In this document: one piece after another, positions 53,835 to 62,898 of the stretch
Layout: each line of letters starts with the position of its first letter
How positions within the stretch are numbered: the first letter of the stretch is position 1
Origin: Candidatus Defluviibacterium haderslevense
Lineage (GTDB): Bacteria > Bacteroidota > Bacteroidia > Chitinophagales > Saprospiraceae
Length of the DNA stretch: 64,000 bases
NCBI GenBank assembly: GCA_016712225.1
Contig: JADJRL010000003.1
Location: 3,113,501 to 3,177,500, forward strand
Direction of reading: 5' to 3'
The notes under the pieces: model-generated
What the model was told of the DNA's origin: nothing
Databases searched by the model: none
The model's input: only the letters and a program-made list of their open reading frames with translations
Program-made: the position numbers and the translations under genes

Positions 53835-55055
53835 TTATAACAACATGCTCAGTGGATTTTCCAAAAATCCTTTTAAGCTTTGGAGGAACTTAGCTCCAGT
53901 GGCTCCATCCACAGCTCTATGATCACAAGATAAAGTCACCTTCATACGGGATGAAATAACTATTTGATCATTTTTTACTGCAGGCTTTTTAGAAATGGAA
54001 CCAACTGCAAGTATACAAGCATCGGGAGGATTAATGATGGCTGTAAAATCTTCAATATCAAACATTCCTAAATTAGATATGGTAAAAGTATTGCCTTGCA
54101 TTTCATCTAAATTTAGTTTTCGGTCCTTAGCTCTGGTAGCTTTATCCTGAACTTCAGTATTGATTTGCTGTAATGATTTTTGGTCTGTATTCCGAATCAC
54201 AGGGACCACTAAGCCATCTTCTATCGCAACAGCAACACCTATATGAATATCATTATGGTAGACCATGGTATCGCCCATCCAGGATACATTCATTCCTAAA
54301 TTTTGTCTTATAGCAGCGGCGCTTGCTTTAACTATGATATCGTTGAATGATATTTTAGAACTCGAAATGGCATTGATTTGTGCACGAGCTGCTACACAAG
54401 CATCCATATCTATTTCTGTGGTTAAATAGAAGTGTGGTGCAGAAAATTTGCTTTCAGCAAGCCGGGATGCTATAATTTTTCGCATTTGACTGACCGCAAC
54501 GACAGTATCCCCTTGACTTGGTGCTGCTATTGTGGATGCCTTAACTGCTCCTGATTTTGATGAAGCTAAATTGTTTTCTATATCTTTTTTGGTGATCCGG
54601 CCTTGATCTCCTGTTCCTTGAACTTTGTTTAAATCAATGCCAGCTTCTTTAGCTATAGATTTAGCCAATGGAGAGGCTTTAATTCTCGATTCAGTTGGTC
54701 CTGAAGTCGCAGCTTGTATCGGTTCAGTTGTCGGAGAGCTGCTTTTATCTGCTGTTATTGAAGGACTTACTGGCTTAGGCGTTTCAGCTGAATTACTTAA
54801 TAAAGCACTGATGTCTTCTCCTTTTTTACCAATGATGGCAATGATCCCATCTACTGCTACATTTCCACTAGGAACTGCAATATGTAATAAAGTCCCATCC
54901 TGAAAAGCTTCAAGATCCATGGTTGCCTTATCCGTTTCCACTTCGGCTAGAATATCTCCTGGTTTTACGGTATCACCAACTTTTTTTAACCAACTTCTAA
55001 TAACACCAATTTGCATGGTATCACTTAGTCTCGGCATTCGGATTATATCGGCCAT
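53835..55055 (-). CDS. pdhC: Pyruvate dehydrogenase E2, dihydrolipoamide acetyltransferase
   Basis: A 406-residue 2-oxo-acid dehydrogenase E2. It has one lipoyl domain (about 1-78, lipoyl Lys43 in VETDKATMDLEAF), an Ala/Pro/Ser-rich linker, a peripheral subunit-binding domain (about 126-165, ASPLAKSIAKEAGIDLNKVQ) and the catalytic domain (about 190-406) with SCDHRAVDG (His 379) near the C-terminus. It transfers acetyl groups to CoA in the cytoplasm. The single lipoyl domain and the MPRLSDTM start fit the pyruvate type. E1 and E3 genes are not adjacent. The leader hairpin (55077-55104) and -7 box (55119-55126) lie upstream. Confidence 0.93.
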   Translation of the reverse strand: MADIIRMPRLSDTMQIGVIRSWLKKVGDTVKPGDILAEVETDKATMDLEAFQDGTLLHIAVPSGNVAVDGIIAIIGKKGEDISALLSNSAETPKPVSPSITADKSSSPTTEPIQAATSGPTESRIKASPLAKSIAKEAGIDLNKVQGTGDQGRITKKDIENNLASSKSGAVKASTIAAPSQGDTVVAVSQMRKIIASRLAESKFSAPHFYLTTEIDMDACVAARAQINAISSSKISFNDIIVKASAAAIRQNLGMNVSWMGDTMVYHNDIHIGVAVAIEDGLVVPVIRNTDQKSLQQINTEVQDKATRAKDRKLNLDEMQGNTFTISNLGMFDIEDFTAIINPPDACILAVGSISKKPAVKNDQIVISSRMKVTLSCDHRAVDGATGAKFLQSLKGFLENPLSMLL

Positions 55056-55076
55056 ATATATCTAATTTAGTTGATT

Positions 55077-55104
55077 AATCCATGTCGAAAGTGATGCATG
55101 GATT
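55077..55104 (-). promoter_or_regulatory. Leader hairpin of pdhC
   Basis: AATCCATG (55077-55084) and CATGGATT (55097-55104) are perfect 8-bp arms with a 12-nt loop. It is 22 bp upstream of the pdhC ATG and just downstream of the -7 box TAGTTTTG (minus strand, 55119-55126), so it lies in the mRNA leader. Confidence 0.45.
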
Positions 55105-55118
55105 GAGCTAAATCGGAA

Positions 55119-55126
55119 CAAAACTA
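55119..55126 (-). promoter_or_regulatory. -7 promoter element of pdhC
   Basis: TAGTTTTG on the minus strand fits TAnnTTTG, giving a leader of about 55 nt that includes the hairpin; -33 not clear. Confidence 0.45.
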
Positions 55127-55225
55127 ATGGAATTTGTATAAATTATCATGGCTGTTTTTTAACGGCATGGTTCGGTCCGGGATTTTTTCGATTTATATAT
55201 TAAAAAAAGTCCTAATTTTAGGCTT

Positions 55226-55849
55226 ATGAAATACACATCGAAATTGATTGAAGAAGCTGTAGAATCATTGAGTTTGTTGCCTGGAATAGGTCGAAAGTCG
55301 GCATTGAGGTTAGCCCTTTTCCTGGCTCAGCAAGATCCACAAAAGGCAAAGCAAATAGGCAAATCGCTCATACAAATGGTCGAACATTTAAAGCAATGCA
55401 AACAATGTTCTGCTTATTCTGATGATGTGATTTGTGAGATTTGTGCGAATCCGACCCGAGATCAGACGACCATCTGCGTTGTAGAATCCATCAGGGATTT
55501 ATTGGCTATAGAAGAAACCATGCAATTCAAAGGGCTTTATCATGTTTTAGGTGGATTAATATCTCCATTAGACGGTATTGGACCTGAACATTTAACCATC
55601 TCAGGGCTGGTACAAAGAATTAAAAACAATCCAATTAAAGAATTAATTATGGCTTTGCGCCCTTGCATTGAAGGCGATACAACCATTTATTATGTCTCCA
55701 AACTTGTAGATCCGAATGATGTAAAAATTAGTTTAATAGCCCGGGGCGTTTCGTTTGGTGCAGAATTGGAATTCGCCGATGAAATGACCATTAGTCGCTC
55801 TATTGCAACACGAAGTCCATATGTTCTTCACGATAAATCCGTCGTGTGA
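55226..55849 (+). CDS. recR: Recombination protein RecR
   Basis: A 207-residue RecR: HhH-like LPGIGRKSALRLALFL, a four-cysteine zinc finger (CKQCSAYSDDVICEICANP) and a Toprim domain (TTICVVESIRDLLAIEETMQ). It works with RecFO in gap repair. Length and order are canonical. It overlaps the glycosyltransferase start (GTGA, 4 bp), and the M20 gene follows, so the three form one transcript. Confidence 0.97.
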   Translation: MKYTSKLIEEAVESLSLLPGIGRKSALRLALFLAQQDPQKAKQIGKSLIQMVEHLKQCKQCSAYSDDVICEICANPTRDQTTICVVESIRDLLAIEETMQFKGLYHVLGGLISPLDGIGPEHLTISGLVQRIKNNPIKELIMALRPCIEGDTTIYYVSKLVDPNDVKISLIARGVSFGAELEFADEMTISRSIATRSPYVLHDKSVV

Positions 55850-57801
55850 CCTTAAGTATTATCATCGTTAATTATAATGTTAGACATTTCCTGGAGCAAG
55901 CAGTTTCTTCTGCCCTTTCTGCACTCAAAGGATTGTCCGGAGAAATTATTGTTGTAGATAATGCATCGGTAGATGATTCAGTTGAAATGATGCAACACCT
56001 ATTTTCGCAAGTTCAATTGATTGAATCTAAAACGAATTTGGGGTTTTCAAAAGCCAATAATATTGGAATTCAAGCAGCCAAAGGAAAGTATATATTGTTA
56101 TTGAATCCGGACACTTTGGTACCGGAAAATTGCTTCAAGACCTGTATTGATTTTATCGAAAAAAACAATGATGTCGGCGCACTGGGCGTAAAAATGCTCG
56201 ATGGCTCGGGAAAAATGTTGCCGGAGTCCAAAAGAGGATTTCCATCACCTTGGGTTTCTTTTTGTAAAATGTTAGGATTGCATTATGTATTTCCACATTC
56301 CAAATTATTCAACTACTATTACCTAGGGCATCTCGATTCAAACCAAAATCAGGAAATCGATATACTTACAGGTGCTTTTTTTTTAGTTAGGCGAAGTATT
56401 TTGGATGAGATTGGATTGTTGGATGAATCTTTTTTTATGTATGGCGAAGATGTTGATTTGTCTTATAGGGTTCAAAAAAGTGGTCATAAAATATATTACC
56501 TGGCAGACACACAAATAATCCATTATAAAGGAGAAAGCACAAAAAAAGTCAGTTTGAATTATGTATCGACTTTTTATAATGCCATGATTATTTTTGCTAA
56601 GAAACATTTTAGTGGTTCTAAAAAATCTGGAACCATTATGTTTTTAAAATTTGCTATAATGCTCAAAGGCTTACTGGCATTAATCAAAACATGGTTTAGG
56701 GCTTTTAGTTTTATCATAATTGATTCATTAGCTATACTCACCGGGGTATATTTAGCAAAGCGATTTTGGTCCATATGGTATTTTCAAACAGAATATTATT
56801 ATCCTTCGCCGATCATTTGGTTCAATGCTGTGTTATATACCTGTGTTTGGATTTTTGCTTTTTTTATACAAGGTGTATATGAAACAAAATTCAAAACGGC
56901 TTCCTTGCTTTTAAGTACCATTTTTGGTTTATTTATAAATTTGGTAATCTATTCATTATTACCTGAACATTATAGAGCATCACGGATGATCTTATTACTG
57001 TCCTTTTTGTGGACATTAATTTATGCTATTCTGAGTCGGATGGTGTATAATAAAATAGCTTGGAATAGATGGGTGATAGGCGTTGATAAAAGGAAACAAA
57101 TTGTAGTTATAGGTTCACCTTCAACAGCTGAAAAAGTGAGCTTGATTCTAAATGCTTCAAAAATAGAACATCAAATTTCTAAAATCATTTCCCCAACGCA
57201 AATTACATCTGATCCCAATTACTGGAAAGAATTGGTAGCAGTTTATCAGGTTGATCAAATCATTTTTGGAAGTCCCAATGAATTGCAGGACACATTTGGT
57301 TTGAGTATGAATCAGGTTTTGTCATTTATCAATCTCATTCCTGCTCCTGTTGAATTTAAAATGATTACAGAAAGTGGTCAAGGTATAATCGGAAGTCCTT
57401 CTAAAAATAATCCTGGTGAATTATATACATTTGAAGTACAGTATAATCTATTGCAAAAAATTTACTTGAGACAAAAAAGAATTTTTGATCTTTTCTTTTC
57501 AATAAGTGTATTCGTTTTTTCATGGCTTATTATTTTAATCCAACACAATAAATTAAAATTTTTATCGAATTTATATGAAGTCATGATCGGTAAAAAAACC
57601 TGGGTGGGATATTCTAAGGAGATAGCTAAAAAATATCAATTGCCAATCATTAAATCGAGTGTCATCATTCCAAGTATCGGCTTGATGGAACACCAATTAG
57701 AGGAGTTGAATGAACCGATGATCAGGAATTATGCCTGGAATTATTCTGTATGGATGGATTTAGATATTTGTTTAAGAGCAATTAATCAATTAGACCAATG
57801 A
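55846..57801 (+). CDS. GT2 glycosyltransferase fused to a membrane and degenerate sugar-transferase-like C-terminus
   Basis: A 651-residue protein with GTG start. Residues about 1-265 are a GT-A glycosyltransferase of family 2, rhamnosyltransferase-like (LSIIIVNYNVRHFLEQAVSS, NLGFSKANNIGIQAAKGKYI, LLNPDT, TGAFFLVRRSILDEIGLLDE). About 270-410 contain several membrane spans; about 415-510 form a Rossmann-like domain (KQIVVIGSPSTAEKVSLI). The end (about 545-651) starts with the KRIFDLFFS helix and finishes IRNYAWNYSVWMDLDICLRA like polyprenyl-phosphate sugar-1-phosphate transferases. The catalytic middle of that domain is missing. It is likely involved in surface polysaccharide assembly at the inner membrane. 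Confidence 0.87.
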   Translation: MTLSIIIVNYNVRHFLEQAVSSALSALKGLSGEIIVVDNASVDDSVEMMQHLFSQVQLIESKTNLGFSKANNIGIQAAKGKYILLLNPDTLVPENCFKTCIDFIEKNNDVGALGVKMLDGSGKMLPESKRGFPSPWVSFCKMLGLHYVFPHSKLFNYYYLGHLDSNQNQEIDILTGAFFLVRRSILDEIGLLDESFFMYGEDVDLSYRVQKSGHKIYYLADTQIIHYKGESTKKVSLNYVSTFYNAMIIFAKKHFSGSKKSGTIMFLKFAIMLKGLLALIKTWFRAFSFIIIDSLAILTGVYLAKRFWSIWYFQTEYYYPSPIIWFNAVLYTCVWIFAFFIQGVYETKFKTASLLLSTIFGLFINLVIYSLLPEHYRASRMILLLSFLWTLIYAILSRMVYNKIAWNRWVIGVDKRKQIVVIGSPSTAEKVSLILNASKIEHQISKIISPTQITSDPNYWKELVAVYQVDQIIFGSPNELQDTFGLSMNQVLSFINLIPAPVEFKMITESGQGIIGSPSKNNPGELYTFEVQYNLLQKIYLRQKRIFDLFFSISVFVFSWLIILIQHNKLKFLSNLYEVMIGKKTWVGYSKEIAKKYQLPIIKSSVIIPSIGLMEHQLEELNEPMIRNYAWNYSVWMDLDICLRAINQLDQ

Positions 57802-58988
57802 GTAAAGTATTAAATGTGTCTTTTATTAAATCATTAATAGCCACTCATGAGCGAGAATTTATTCAAATTAGACGAGACTTGCACCAGTATCCTGAGTTGT
57901 CATTTGATGAAAAAAATACAAGTTTAAAAATTCAGTCATTATTGTCTCAATGGAATATAGATTTTACAGCTGGTTGGGCTGGATATGGAATAGTAGGAAC
58001 TTTGGTTGGTGAAAAAACCTCAAGTGAAATTATTGCCCTGCGAGCTGATATGGATGCGCTTCCAATTCAAGAGACGACTAATGAAGTATTTTCTTCTCAA
58101 AACAAAGGGATAATGCATGCTTGTGGTCATGATATTCATACTACATGTCTTTTGGCTGCATTAAAAGTTTTGAAAACATGTCAATCTGATTGGGGAGGGA
58201 CTGTAAAATTTATTTTCCAGCCGGCTGAGGAGAAACTCCCGGGTGGTGCATCAATCATGATTAAAGAAGGCGTGCTACTGGAGCCAAGACCAAGTGTAAT
58301 TATAGGACAACATGTCCAACCCAAAATGCCAGTTGGTTCAGCCGGAATTTGTTCGGGATTATCGATGGCTTCTTGCGATGAATTATACATTACTATCAAA
58401 GGCAAAGGAGGTCATGCAGCCCTTCCACATCTGGCGGTTGATCCCATTCAAATCGCCGCCCAGGTCGTACTGGGATTACAAACTTTAATCACCAGAGAAA
58501 AGCCACCTATAGTCAATGCATTATTGAGTTTTGGTAAAATGAATACAACAGGAGGGGCAACCAATATAATTCCGGATGAAGTTAGATTGGAAGGAACTTT
58601 TAGAGCTATGGATGAAGAATTTAGGAATTATGCCCATCAAAGGATCCATGCAATAGTCAACGAAATTTGTGAAGCCTATAAAGGTACTGCAGAAATTACT
58701 TTGGATAAGGGTTATCCTTGCTTAATCAATGACACCAGTGCCAGTATAAAATGGAATGAATATGCGTCTGAATATATTGGAATTCAAAATGTTGCAAAGG
58801 TTCCACCTCGTATGACCTCTGAAGATTTTTCGTATTATAGCCAGCACATTCCAGCTTGTTTTTATCGATTAGGTGTCGGTGAAACAACACAAGTACATAC
58901 CTCAAGCTTTAACCCTGATGAGGGTGCTATTGCTGAAGGTGCGGGATTATTAACCTGGCTTGCCTTGCGTTTTTTAGGAAACACATAA
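57798..58988 (+). CDS. M20-family amidohydrolase/peptidase
   Basis: A 396-residue metal-dependent hydrolase of the N-acyl-amino-acid/hippurate type. Metal-ligand motifs are ALRADMDALPIQ, MHACGHDIHTTCLL and FQPAEEKLPGGASIM; later PPRMTSEDFSYY and HTSSFNPDE complete the dimetal site. A dimerisation domain lies in the middle. It removes acyl or aromatic groups from amino acids in the cytoplasm. The ATG overlaps the glycosyltransferase stop by 4 bp. Confidence 0.93.
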   Translation: MSKVLNVSFIKSLIATHEREFIQIRRDLHQYPELSFDEKNTSLKIQSLLSQWNIDFTAGWAGYGIVGTLVGEKTSSEIIALRADMDALPIQETTNEVFSSQNKGIMHACGHDIHTTCLLAALKVLKTCQSDWGGTVKFIFQPAEEKLPGGASIMIKEGVLLEPRPSVIIGQHVQPKMPVGSAGICSGLSMASCDELYITIKGKGGHAALPHLAVDPIQIAAQVVLGLQTLITREKPPIVNALLSFGKMNTTGGATNIIPDEVRLEGTFRAMDEEFRNYAHQRIHAIVNEICEAYKGTAEITLDKGYPCLINDTSASIKWNEYASEYIGIQNVAKVPPRMTSEDFSYYSQHIPACFYRLGVGETTQVHTSSFNPDEGAIAEGAGLLTWLALRFLGNT

Positions 58989-59028
58989 AATATTTTTGTT
59001 ATTTGTAATTAAATATAATTCAATTCAT

Positions 59029-59036
59029 TATCTTTG
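59029..59036 (+). promoter_or_regulatory. -7 promoter element of the NtrC-like gene
   Basis: TATCTTTG, with TTTG at 59002-59005 as a possible -33 element at a rather long 23 nt. It lies 44 bp before the ATG at 59080, and it rules out the earlier TTG at 58996 as start. Confidence 0.5.
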
Positions 59037-59079
59037 TAGCTCAGAATTAGTTGCATTAATAAAGATCAATTTTAGGCAA

Positions 59080-60348
59080 ATGGCAAGAATTTTAATTGTA
59101 GATGATGAATCCGCCATCAGAAGGGCACTACGCGATATTTTGGAATTGGAAAAATATCAGGTAGATGAGGCTACTGATGGTTTAGATTGTTTGGTGAAAC
59201 TGAAGCAAAATGAATATGATGCTATCATTTTGGACATCAAAATGCCCAAAATGGATGGCATGGAGGCTTTGGATAAGATTCAGTTATTGTCCACCGATAC
59301 ACCCATAGTAATGATCAGCGGTCATGCCACCATTGATACAGCAGTCGAAGCGGTCAAAAAAGGTGCCTATGATTTTATTTCCAAACCACCGGATTTAAAT
59401 CGATTGCTGATCACCCTAAGAAATGCTATTGATAAATCTTCCTTGATTTCTGAAAAGAAAATTTTACAGCGCAAGGTATCAAAGTTTAAAACCCAGGAAA
59501 TTGTAGGTGAATCTAAAATCATACTAAAAGTTAGAGCAACCATAGATTTGGTAGCCCCAACAGAGGCAAGAGTTTTGATTACAGGACAGAATGGAACTGG
59601 AAAGGAGTTAGTTGCTCGGTGGATCCATGAAAAGAGTCTCAGAAATAATGGGGCCATTGTAGAAGTCAATTGTGCAGCCATTCCTTCAGAATTAATCGAA
59701 AGTGAATTATTTGGTCATGAGAAAGGTTCATTTACCTCAGCCATAAAACAAAGATTGGGAAAATTTGAATTGGCGAATGGTGGTACACTATTTCTTGATG
59801 AAATTGGGGATATGAGCTTATCAGCCCAAGCCAAAGTATTAAGAGCCTTGCAAGAAAATAGAATAACAAGAGTAGGCGGAGATAAAGAAATACCCGTAGA
59901 TGTCCGGATCATTGCTGCTACCAATAAAGATTTGCGCGAGGAGATCAGTAAAGGAAATTTTAGGGAAGACTTGTATCATCGATTAGCTGTTATCATTATT
60001 GAAGTTCCTTCACTCAATGAAAGAATTGAAGATATTCCGGTATTAACTGAGCATTTTATGGAACACATTTGTCATGAATATGGAATGCCATTGAAACGAA
60101 TAGACGATTCAGCTATTGAAGAGTTACAGAAATACAATTGGACTGGAAATATTCGTGAACTAAGAAATGTCGTTGAACGATTGATTATATTATCGAAGCA
60201 AAAAATTTCAAGAAAAGAAGTTTTAGATTATGTTATACCAGCTAGTCAAAGGCATAATAAATTTAAAGAATTGTTTGAGCAATTTGACAGCGTACAAGAG
60301 TTAAATGAATTTATTAAAAAGGAATTTAACGCGTATAAATCAGTATAA
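59080..60348 (+). CDS. NtrC-family sigma-54 response regulator lacking a DNA-binding domain
   Basis: A 422-residue regulator. Receiver domain (1-118, phospho-acceptor Asp52 in IILDIKMPKMDG), linker, then a sigma-54 AAA+ domain (about 140-385) with Walker A GQNGTGKE (169-176), GSFTSA (216-221) in place of GAFTGA, Walker B GGTLFLDEIGD (234-244) and REDLYHRL. The protein ends about 35 residues after the AAA+ lid (RHNKFKELFEQFDSV) with no Fis-type helix-turn-helix, which usually adds 40-60 residues. So it may activate sigma-54 RNA polymerase from solution. The histidine kinase is not adjacent. Confidence 0.93.
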   Translation: MARILIVDDESAIRRALRDILELEKYQVDEATDGLDCLVKLKQNEYDAIILDIKMPKMDGMEALDKIQLLSTDTPIVMISGHATIDTAVEAVKKGAYDFISKPPDLNRLLITLRNAIDKSSLISEKKILQRKVSKFKTQEIVGESKIILKVRATIDLVAPTEARVLITGQNGTGKELVARWIHEKSLRNNGAIVEVNCAAIPSELIESELFGHEKGSFTSAIKQRLGKFELANGGTLFLDEIGDMSLSAQAKVLRALQENRITRVGGDKEIPVDVRIIAATNKDLREEISKGNFREDLYHRLAVIIIEVPSLNERIEDIPVLTEHFMEHICHEYGMPLKRIDDSAIEELQKYNWTGNIRELRNVVERLIILSKQKISRKEVLDYVIPASQRHNKFKELFEQFDSVQELNEFIKKEFNAYKSV

Positions 60349-60415
60349 TCAACAAGTTATTCATCGTATTTATTTCCTCATTATTGATGAATTCGTTTGT
60401 TCATTTTCTTAAATT

Positions 60416-61111
60416 ATGAAAACAAAAAAACAATGGGCCGAGCTAAAAGCTGAGAATAGTTGGACTATGTTCAAGGTTATTGCTGAGCTTGTTGACGGTT
60501 TTGAAACCATGCACAAATTTGGTCCTTGTGTTTCTATTTTTGGATCAGCCAGAGTTAAATCAGAACACCCACATTATGACCTAGCATTCAGGATTGCAGC
60601 TCGTTTGACAGAGGAAGGATTTGGAATTATCACGGGTGGGGGACCTGGTGTTATGGAAGCCGCTAATAAAGGGGCACATGATAATAATGGAATCTCAGTA
60701 GGACTTAATATCCAATTGCCTTTTGAGCAATTTACAAATCCGTATATCGATACCGATAAAAATTTACACCACAGATATTTTTTTATCCGAAAGGTAATGT
60801 TTGTCAAATATTCGCAAGCCTTCATTGCGCTACCGGGAGGATTTGGGACACTGGATGAATTATTTGAAGTCTTGACCTTAACTCAAACAGGTAAAATAAA
60901 TAAGGTTCCTATTATATTGGTAGGATCCGATTTTTGGAAACCCTTGCGTGAATGGATTGGGAATACCATGCGTGACCAATTTCATTATATTGGAGCATCC
61001 GATTTAAATTTCATGCCCATCGTAGATGAACCGGATGAAGTCGTTAGAATTATTAATGAATTCTATGGTCGGGATGATTCATTAGGACTTCGTCCTACGT
61101 TTGAATTATAG
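60416..61111 (+). CDS. LOG-family protein (TIGR00730-like), nucleotide monophosphate phosphoribohydrolase
   Basis: A 231-residue Rossmann-fold protein with the lysine-decarboxylase-like/LOG motifs GGGPGVMEAANKGA and ALPGGFGTLDELFEVLT (PGGxGTxxE). Such enzymes remove ribose-5-phosphate from cytokinin or other nucleotides in the cytoplasm. The N-terminal helical extension (1-37) is longer than in short LOG proteins but known in the family. It follows the NtrC-like gene by 67 bp and could be read from the same transcript. Confidence 0.93.
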   Translation: MKTKKQWAELKAENSWTMFKVIAELVDGFETMHKFGPCVSIFGSARVKSEHPHYDLAFRIAARLTEEGFGIITGGGPGVMEAANKGAHDNNGISVGLNIQLPFEQFTNPYIDTDKNLHHRYFFIRKVMFVKYSQAFIALPGGFGTLDELFEVLTLTQTGKINKVPIILVGSDFWKPLREWIGNTMRDQFHYIGASDLNFMPIVDEPDEVVRIINEFYGRDDSLGLRPTFEL

Positions 61112-61176
61112 TTGTCAGTATTTTTTAATTAAAATGGTGACATTATATATCATTAAGAAAAGTTATAATTAAAATT

Positions 61177-61240
61177 TAAATTTGCGGGAACCCATCCACG
61201 ACCCTTCATTTAGAAAGGGAAGGGAGAAATATACTGATAT
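61177..61240 (+). other. GC-rich patch after a promoter-like box
   Basis: TAAATTTG (61177-61184) is followed by about 45 GC-richer bases including CCCTT (61202-61206), 8 nt and AAGGG (61215-61219), then AT-rich sequence. No protein start is near. It may be a small RNA; support is weak. Confidence 0.25.
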
Positions 61241-61406
61241 TTTTATGTTGATCAATTATTTATAATCAATTGTATATTTACTGTGAAAATCGAATTATTA
61301 AAAAATCATGGTTCCTATTCTTTCTCTTAAACACAAAATTTTCAATAGTTCCTTTCTTTCTAATATTTATGTTTAATCCACTTCTAATAACAGTAGCTTG
61401 TTCTAT

Positions 61407-61880
61407 TTATTTCATGAAATCACCACAACCGTAAAACTCCTTAGTATCTTTTAACATGATGACCCTGGCATTATAACTTTTTTTATTCATGTCTTCACAA
61501 GGTTTTCTGTCTAGGTAGAATTCAATTTCTTTTTTCTCATTATTAAACTCCAATTGTCCTAATAAGAATTGACCTGTTTGTCCTTCATTGGAGGCTTCTA
61601 CTTCTTGCATAAGTCCGATCCAGGTTTGTTTTTCATCTTCCAAGGTTAACTGAACTTCAAAAATAGCATTTTGAATTTGTCCAACTTTGAGTTTCCAATT
61701 GGGGTGATCACCCTTGCCAACAAAAAAGGGTATAGCATCGCTTTCAATTTCCGTAATATTACCTTTCGGATAGTCCGGTTTATTTACTGGTCCACTGGGC
61801 GTTTGAGCTTCCGGGGCATATCTGTTTTTGGAGGTGCAATTCAATGCGATGAAACAAATGAGGAGTAGATTTTTATACAT
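61407..61880 (-). CDS. Small lipoprotein of unknown function
   Basis: A 157-residue protein with lipobox IALNC (Cys 15) and a mature part containing two prominent hydrophilic stretches (EAQTPSGPVNKPDYPKGN, KKEIEFYLDRKPCEDMNKKS) and a conserved-looking FYGCGDF end. Two cysteine-containing segments could form a disulfide. No family is recognised. It starts 19 bp downstream of the polyprenyl synthase gene. Confidence 0.65.
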   Translation of the reverse strand: MYKNLLLICFIALNCTSKNRYAPEAQTPSGPVNKPDYPKGNITEIESDAIPFFVGKGDHPNWKLKVGQIQNAIFEVQLTLEDEKQTWIGLMQEVEASNEGQTGQFLLGQLEFNNEKKEIEFYLDRKPCEDMNKKSYNARVIMLKDTKEFYGCGDFMK

Positions 61881-61899
61881 GAATTTAATTTAAATAAGG

Positions 61900-62889
61900 T
61901 TAATATTTTCGATCTAAAATGAGCGTTACGAATTCCCGCAATTTATTTTTTTGCCATGATTCACATTCCATTTGCTGAATGATGGCTTCACATTTTTCTT
62001 GATAAGACAAATAGCGTTTGCTGACTTTGTTTTTTATGTCTAATTGTTCAAACCATTTTCCGATTTTTGCCAATTTGTCTTCATCATTTAGTTTGAGTTT
62101 ATAATCATTTAATAATTTGTGTTGGTTCACAGAATCAAGATCCTGGAGTGCTGTTAAAATTAAAATGGATTTTTTTCCTTGGAGAATATCACCACCGATT
62201 TTTTTTCCAGTTTGTTCGCTATCCCCATAGAAATCCAACCAATCATCATGAATCTGAAATCCAAGACCAAGGTTGATTCCCAATTCATATAATGTTTCAC
62301 ACAATGTTGCATTACATTTAGATAACAAAGCTCCCATTTTTAAAGATGCAGCAAGTAATACAGAAGTTTTTAATCGAATCATTTCCAAATATTCTGATAG
62401 GGAAACGGTTTCTCGTTGTTCAAAATCCATATCAAAACGCTGACCCTCACAAACTTCTTTTGCGGTTTGCAAAAATAATTCTAAAATTTGTTCTGTTTGA
62501 TTTTCTCTACTACATTTATTAATTAATTGTGTTGCCTCGACGAGCATTACATCCCCGGACAAAATCGCTGCATTAATACCATACTTGTGAAAAACTGTGG
62601 GTTGACCTCTTCTGGTTTCTGCATTATCCATAATATCATCATGCATCAAGGTGAAATTATGAAACATTTCTAAAGCTAAGGCTACAGGTAATCCAGAATC
62701 AATATTGCCATTAAAGGTATTCTGTACCATCAACAAGGCCAGAGGTCTGATTTTTTTTCCACCTTGCCTCATTATGTATCCCACAGGTTCATACAAGTGC
62801 ACTGGATCCTTAATAAAGTCATATCGGGCAGAATATTCCTGATAAGCTGCAATAAGATCATCAAAGGGTCTTATTTTTGCCTCAACCAT
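61900..62889 (-). CDS. Trans-isoprenyl (polyprenyl) diphosphate synthase
   Basis: A 329-residue all-helical prenyltransferase with the first Asp-rich motif DDIMDNAETRRGQPTVFHKY (DDxxD), an upstream GKKIRPLALLMV and the second motif DDWLDFYG (DDxxD). Chain length cannot be read securely. It makes polyprenyl diphosphate for quinones or carotenoids. The ATG at 62889 is 9 bp from the divergent ATG of the amidohydrolase, so promoter elements must overlap coding sequence. Confidence 0.94.
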   Translation of the reverse strand: MVEAKIRPFDDLIAAYQEYSARYDFIKDPVHLYEPVGYIMRQGGKKIRPLALLMVQNTFNGNIDSGLPVALALEMFHNFTLMHDDIMDNAETRRGQPTVFHKYGINAAILSGDVMLVEATQLINKCSRENQTEQILELFLQTAKEVCEGQRFDMDFEQRETVSLSEYLEMIRLKTSVLLAASLKMGALLSKCNATLCETLYELGINLGLGFQIHDDWLDFYGDSEQTGKKIGGDILQGKKSILILTALQDLDSVNQHKLLNDYKLKLNDEDKLAKIGKWFEQLDIKNKVSKRYLSYQEKCEAIIQQMECESWQKNKLREFVTLILDRKY

Positions 62890-62898
62890 AGCTGTTTT

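Noticed and set aside
29916..55165. Shared sequence GTTTTTTAACGG near 29916 and 55154
   Set aside because: Mostly a T-run, so two copies in an AT-rich genome are not surprising.
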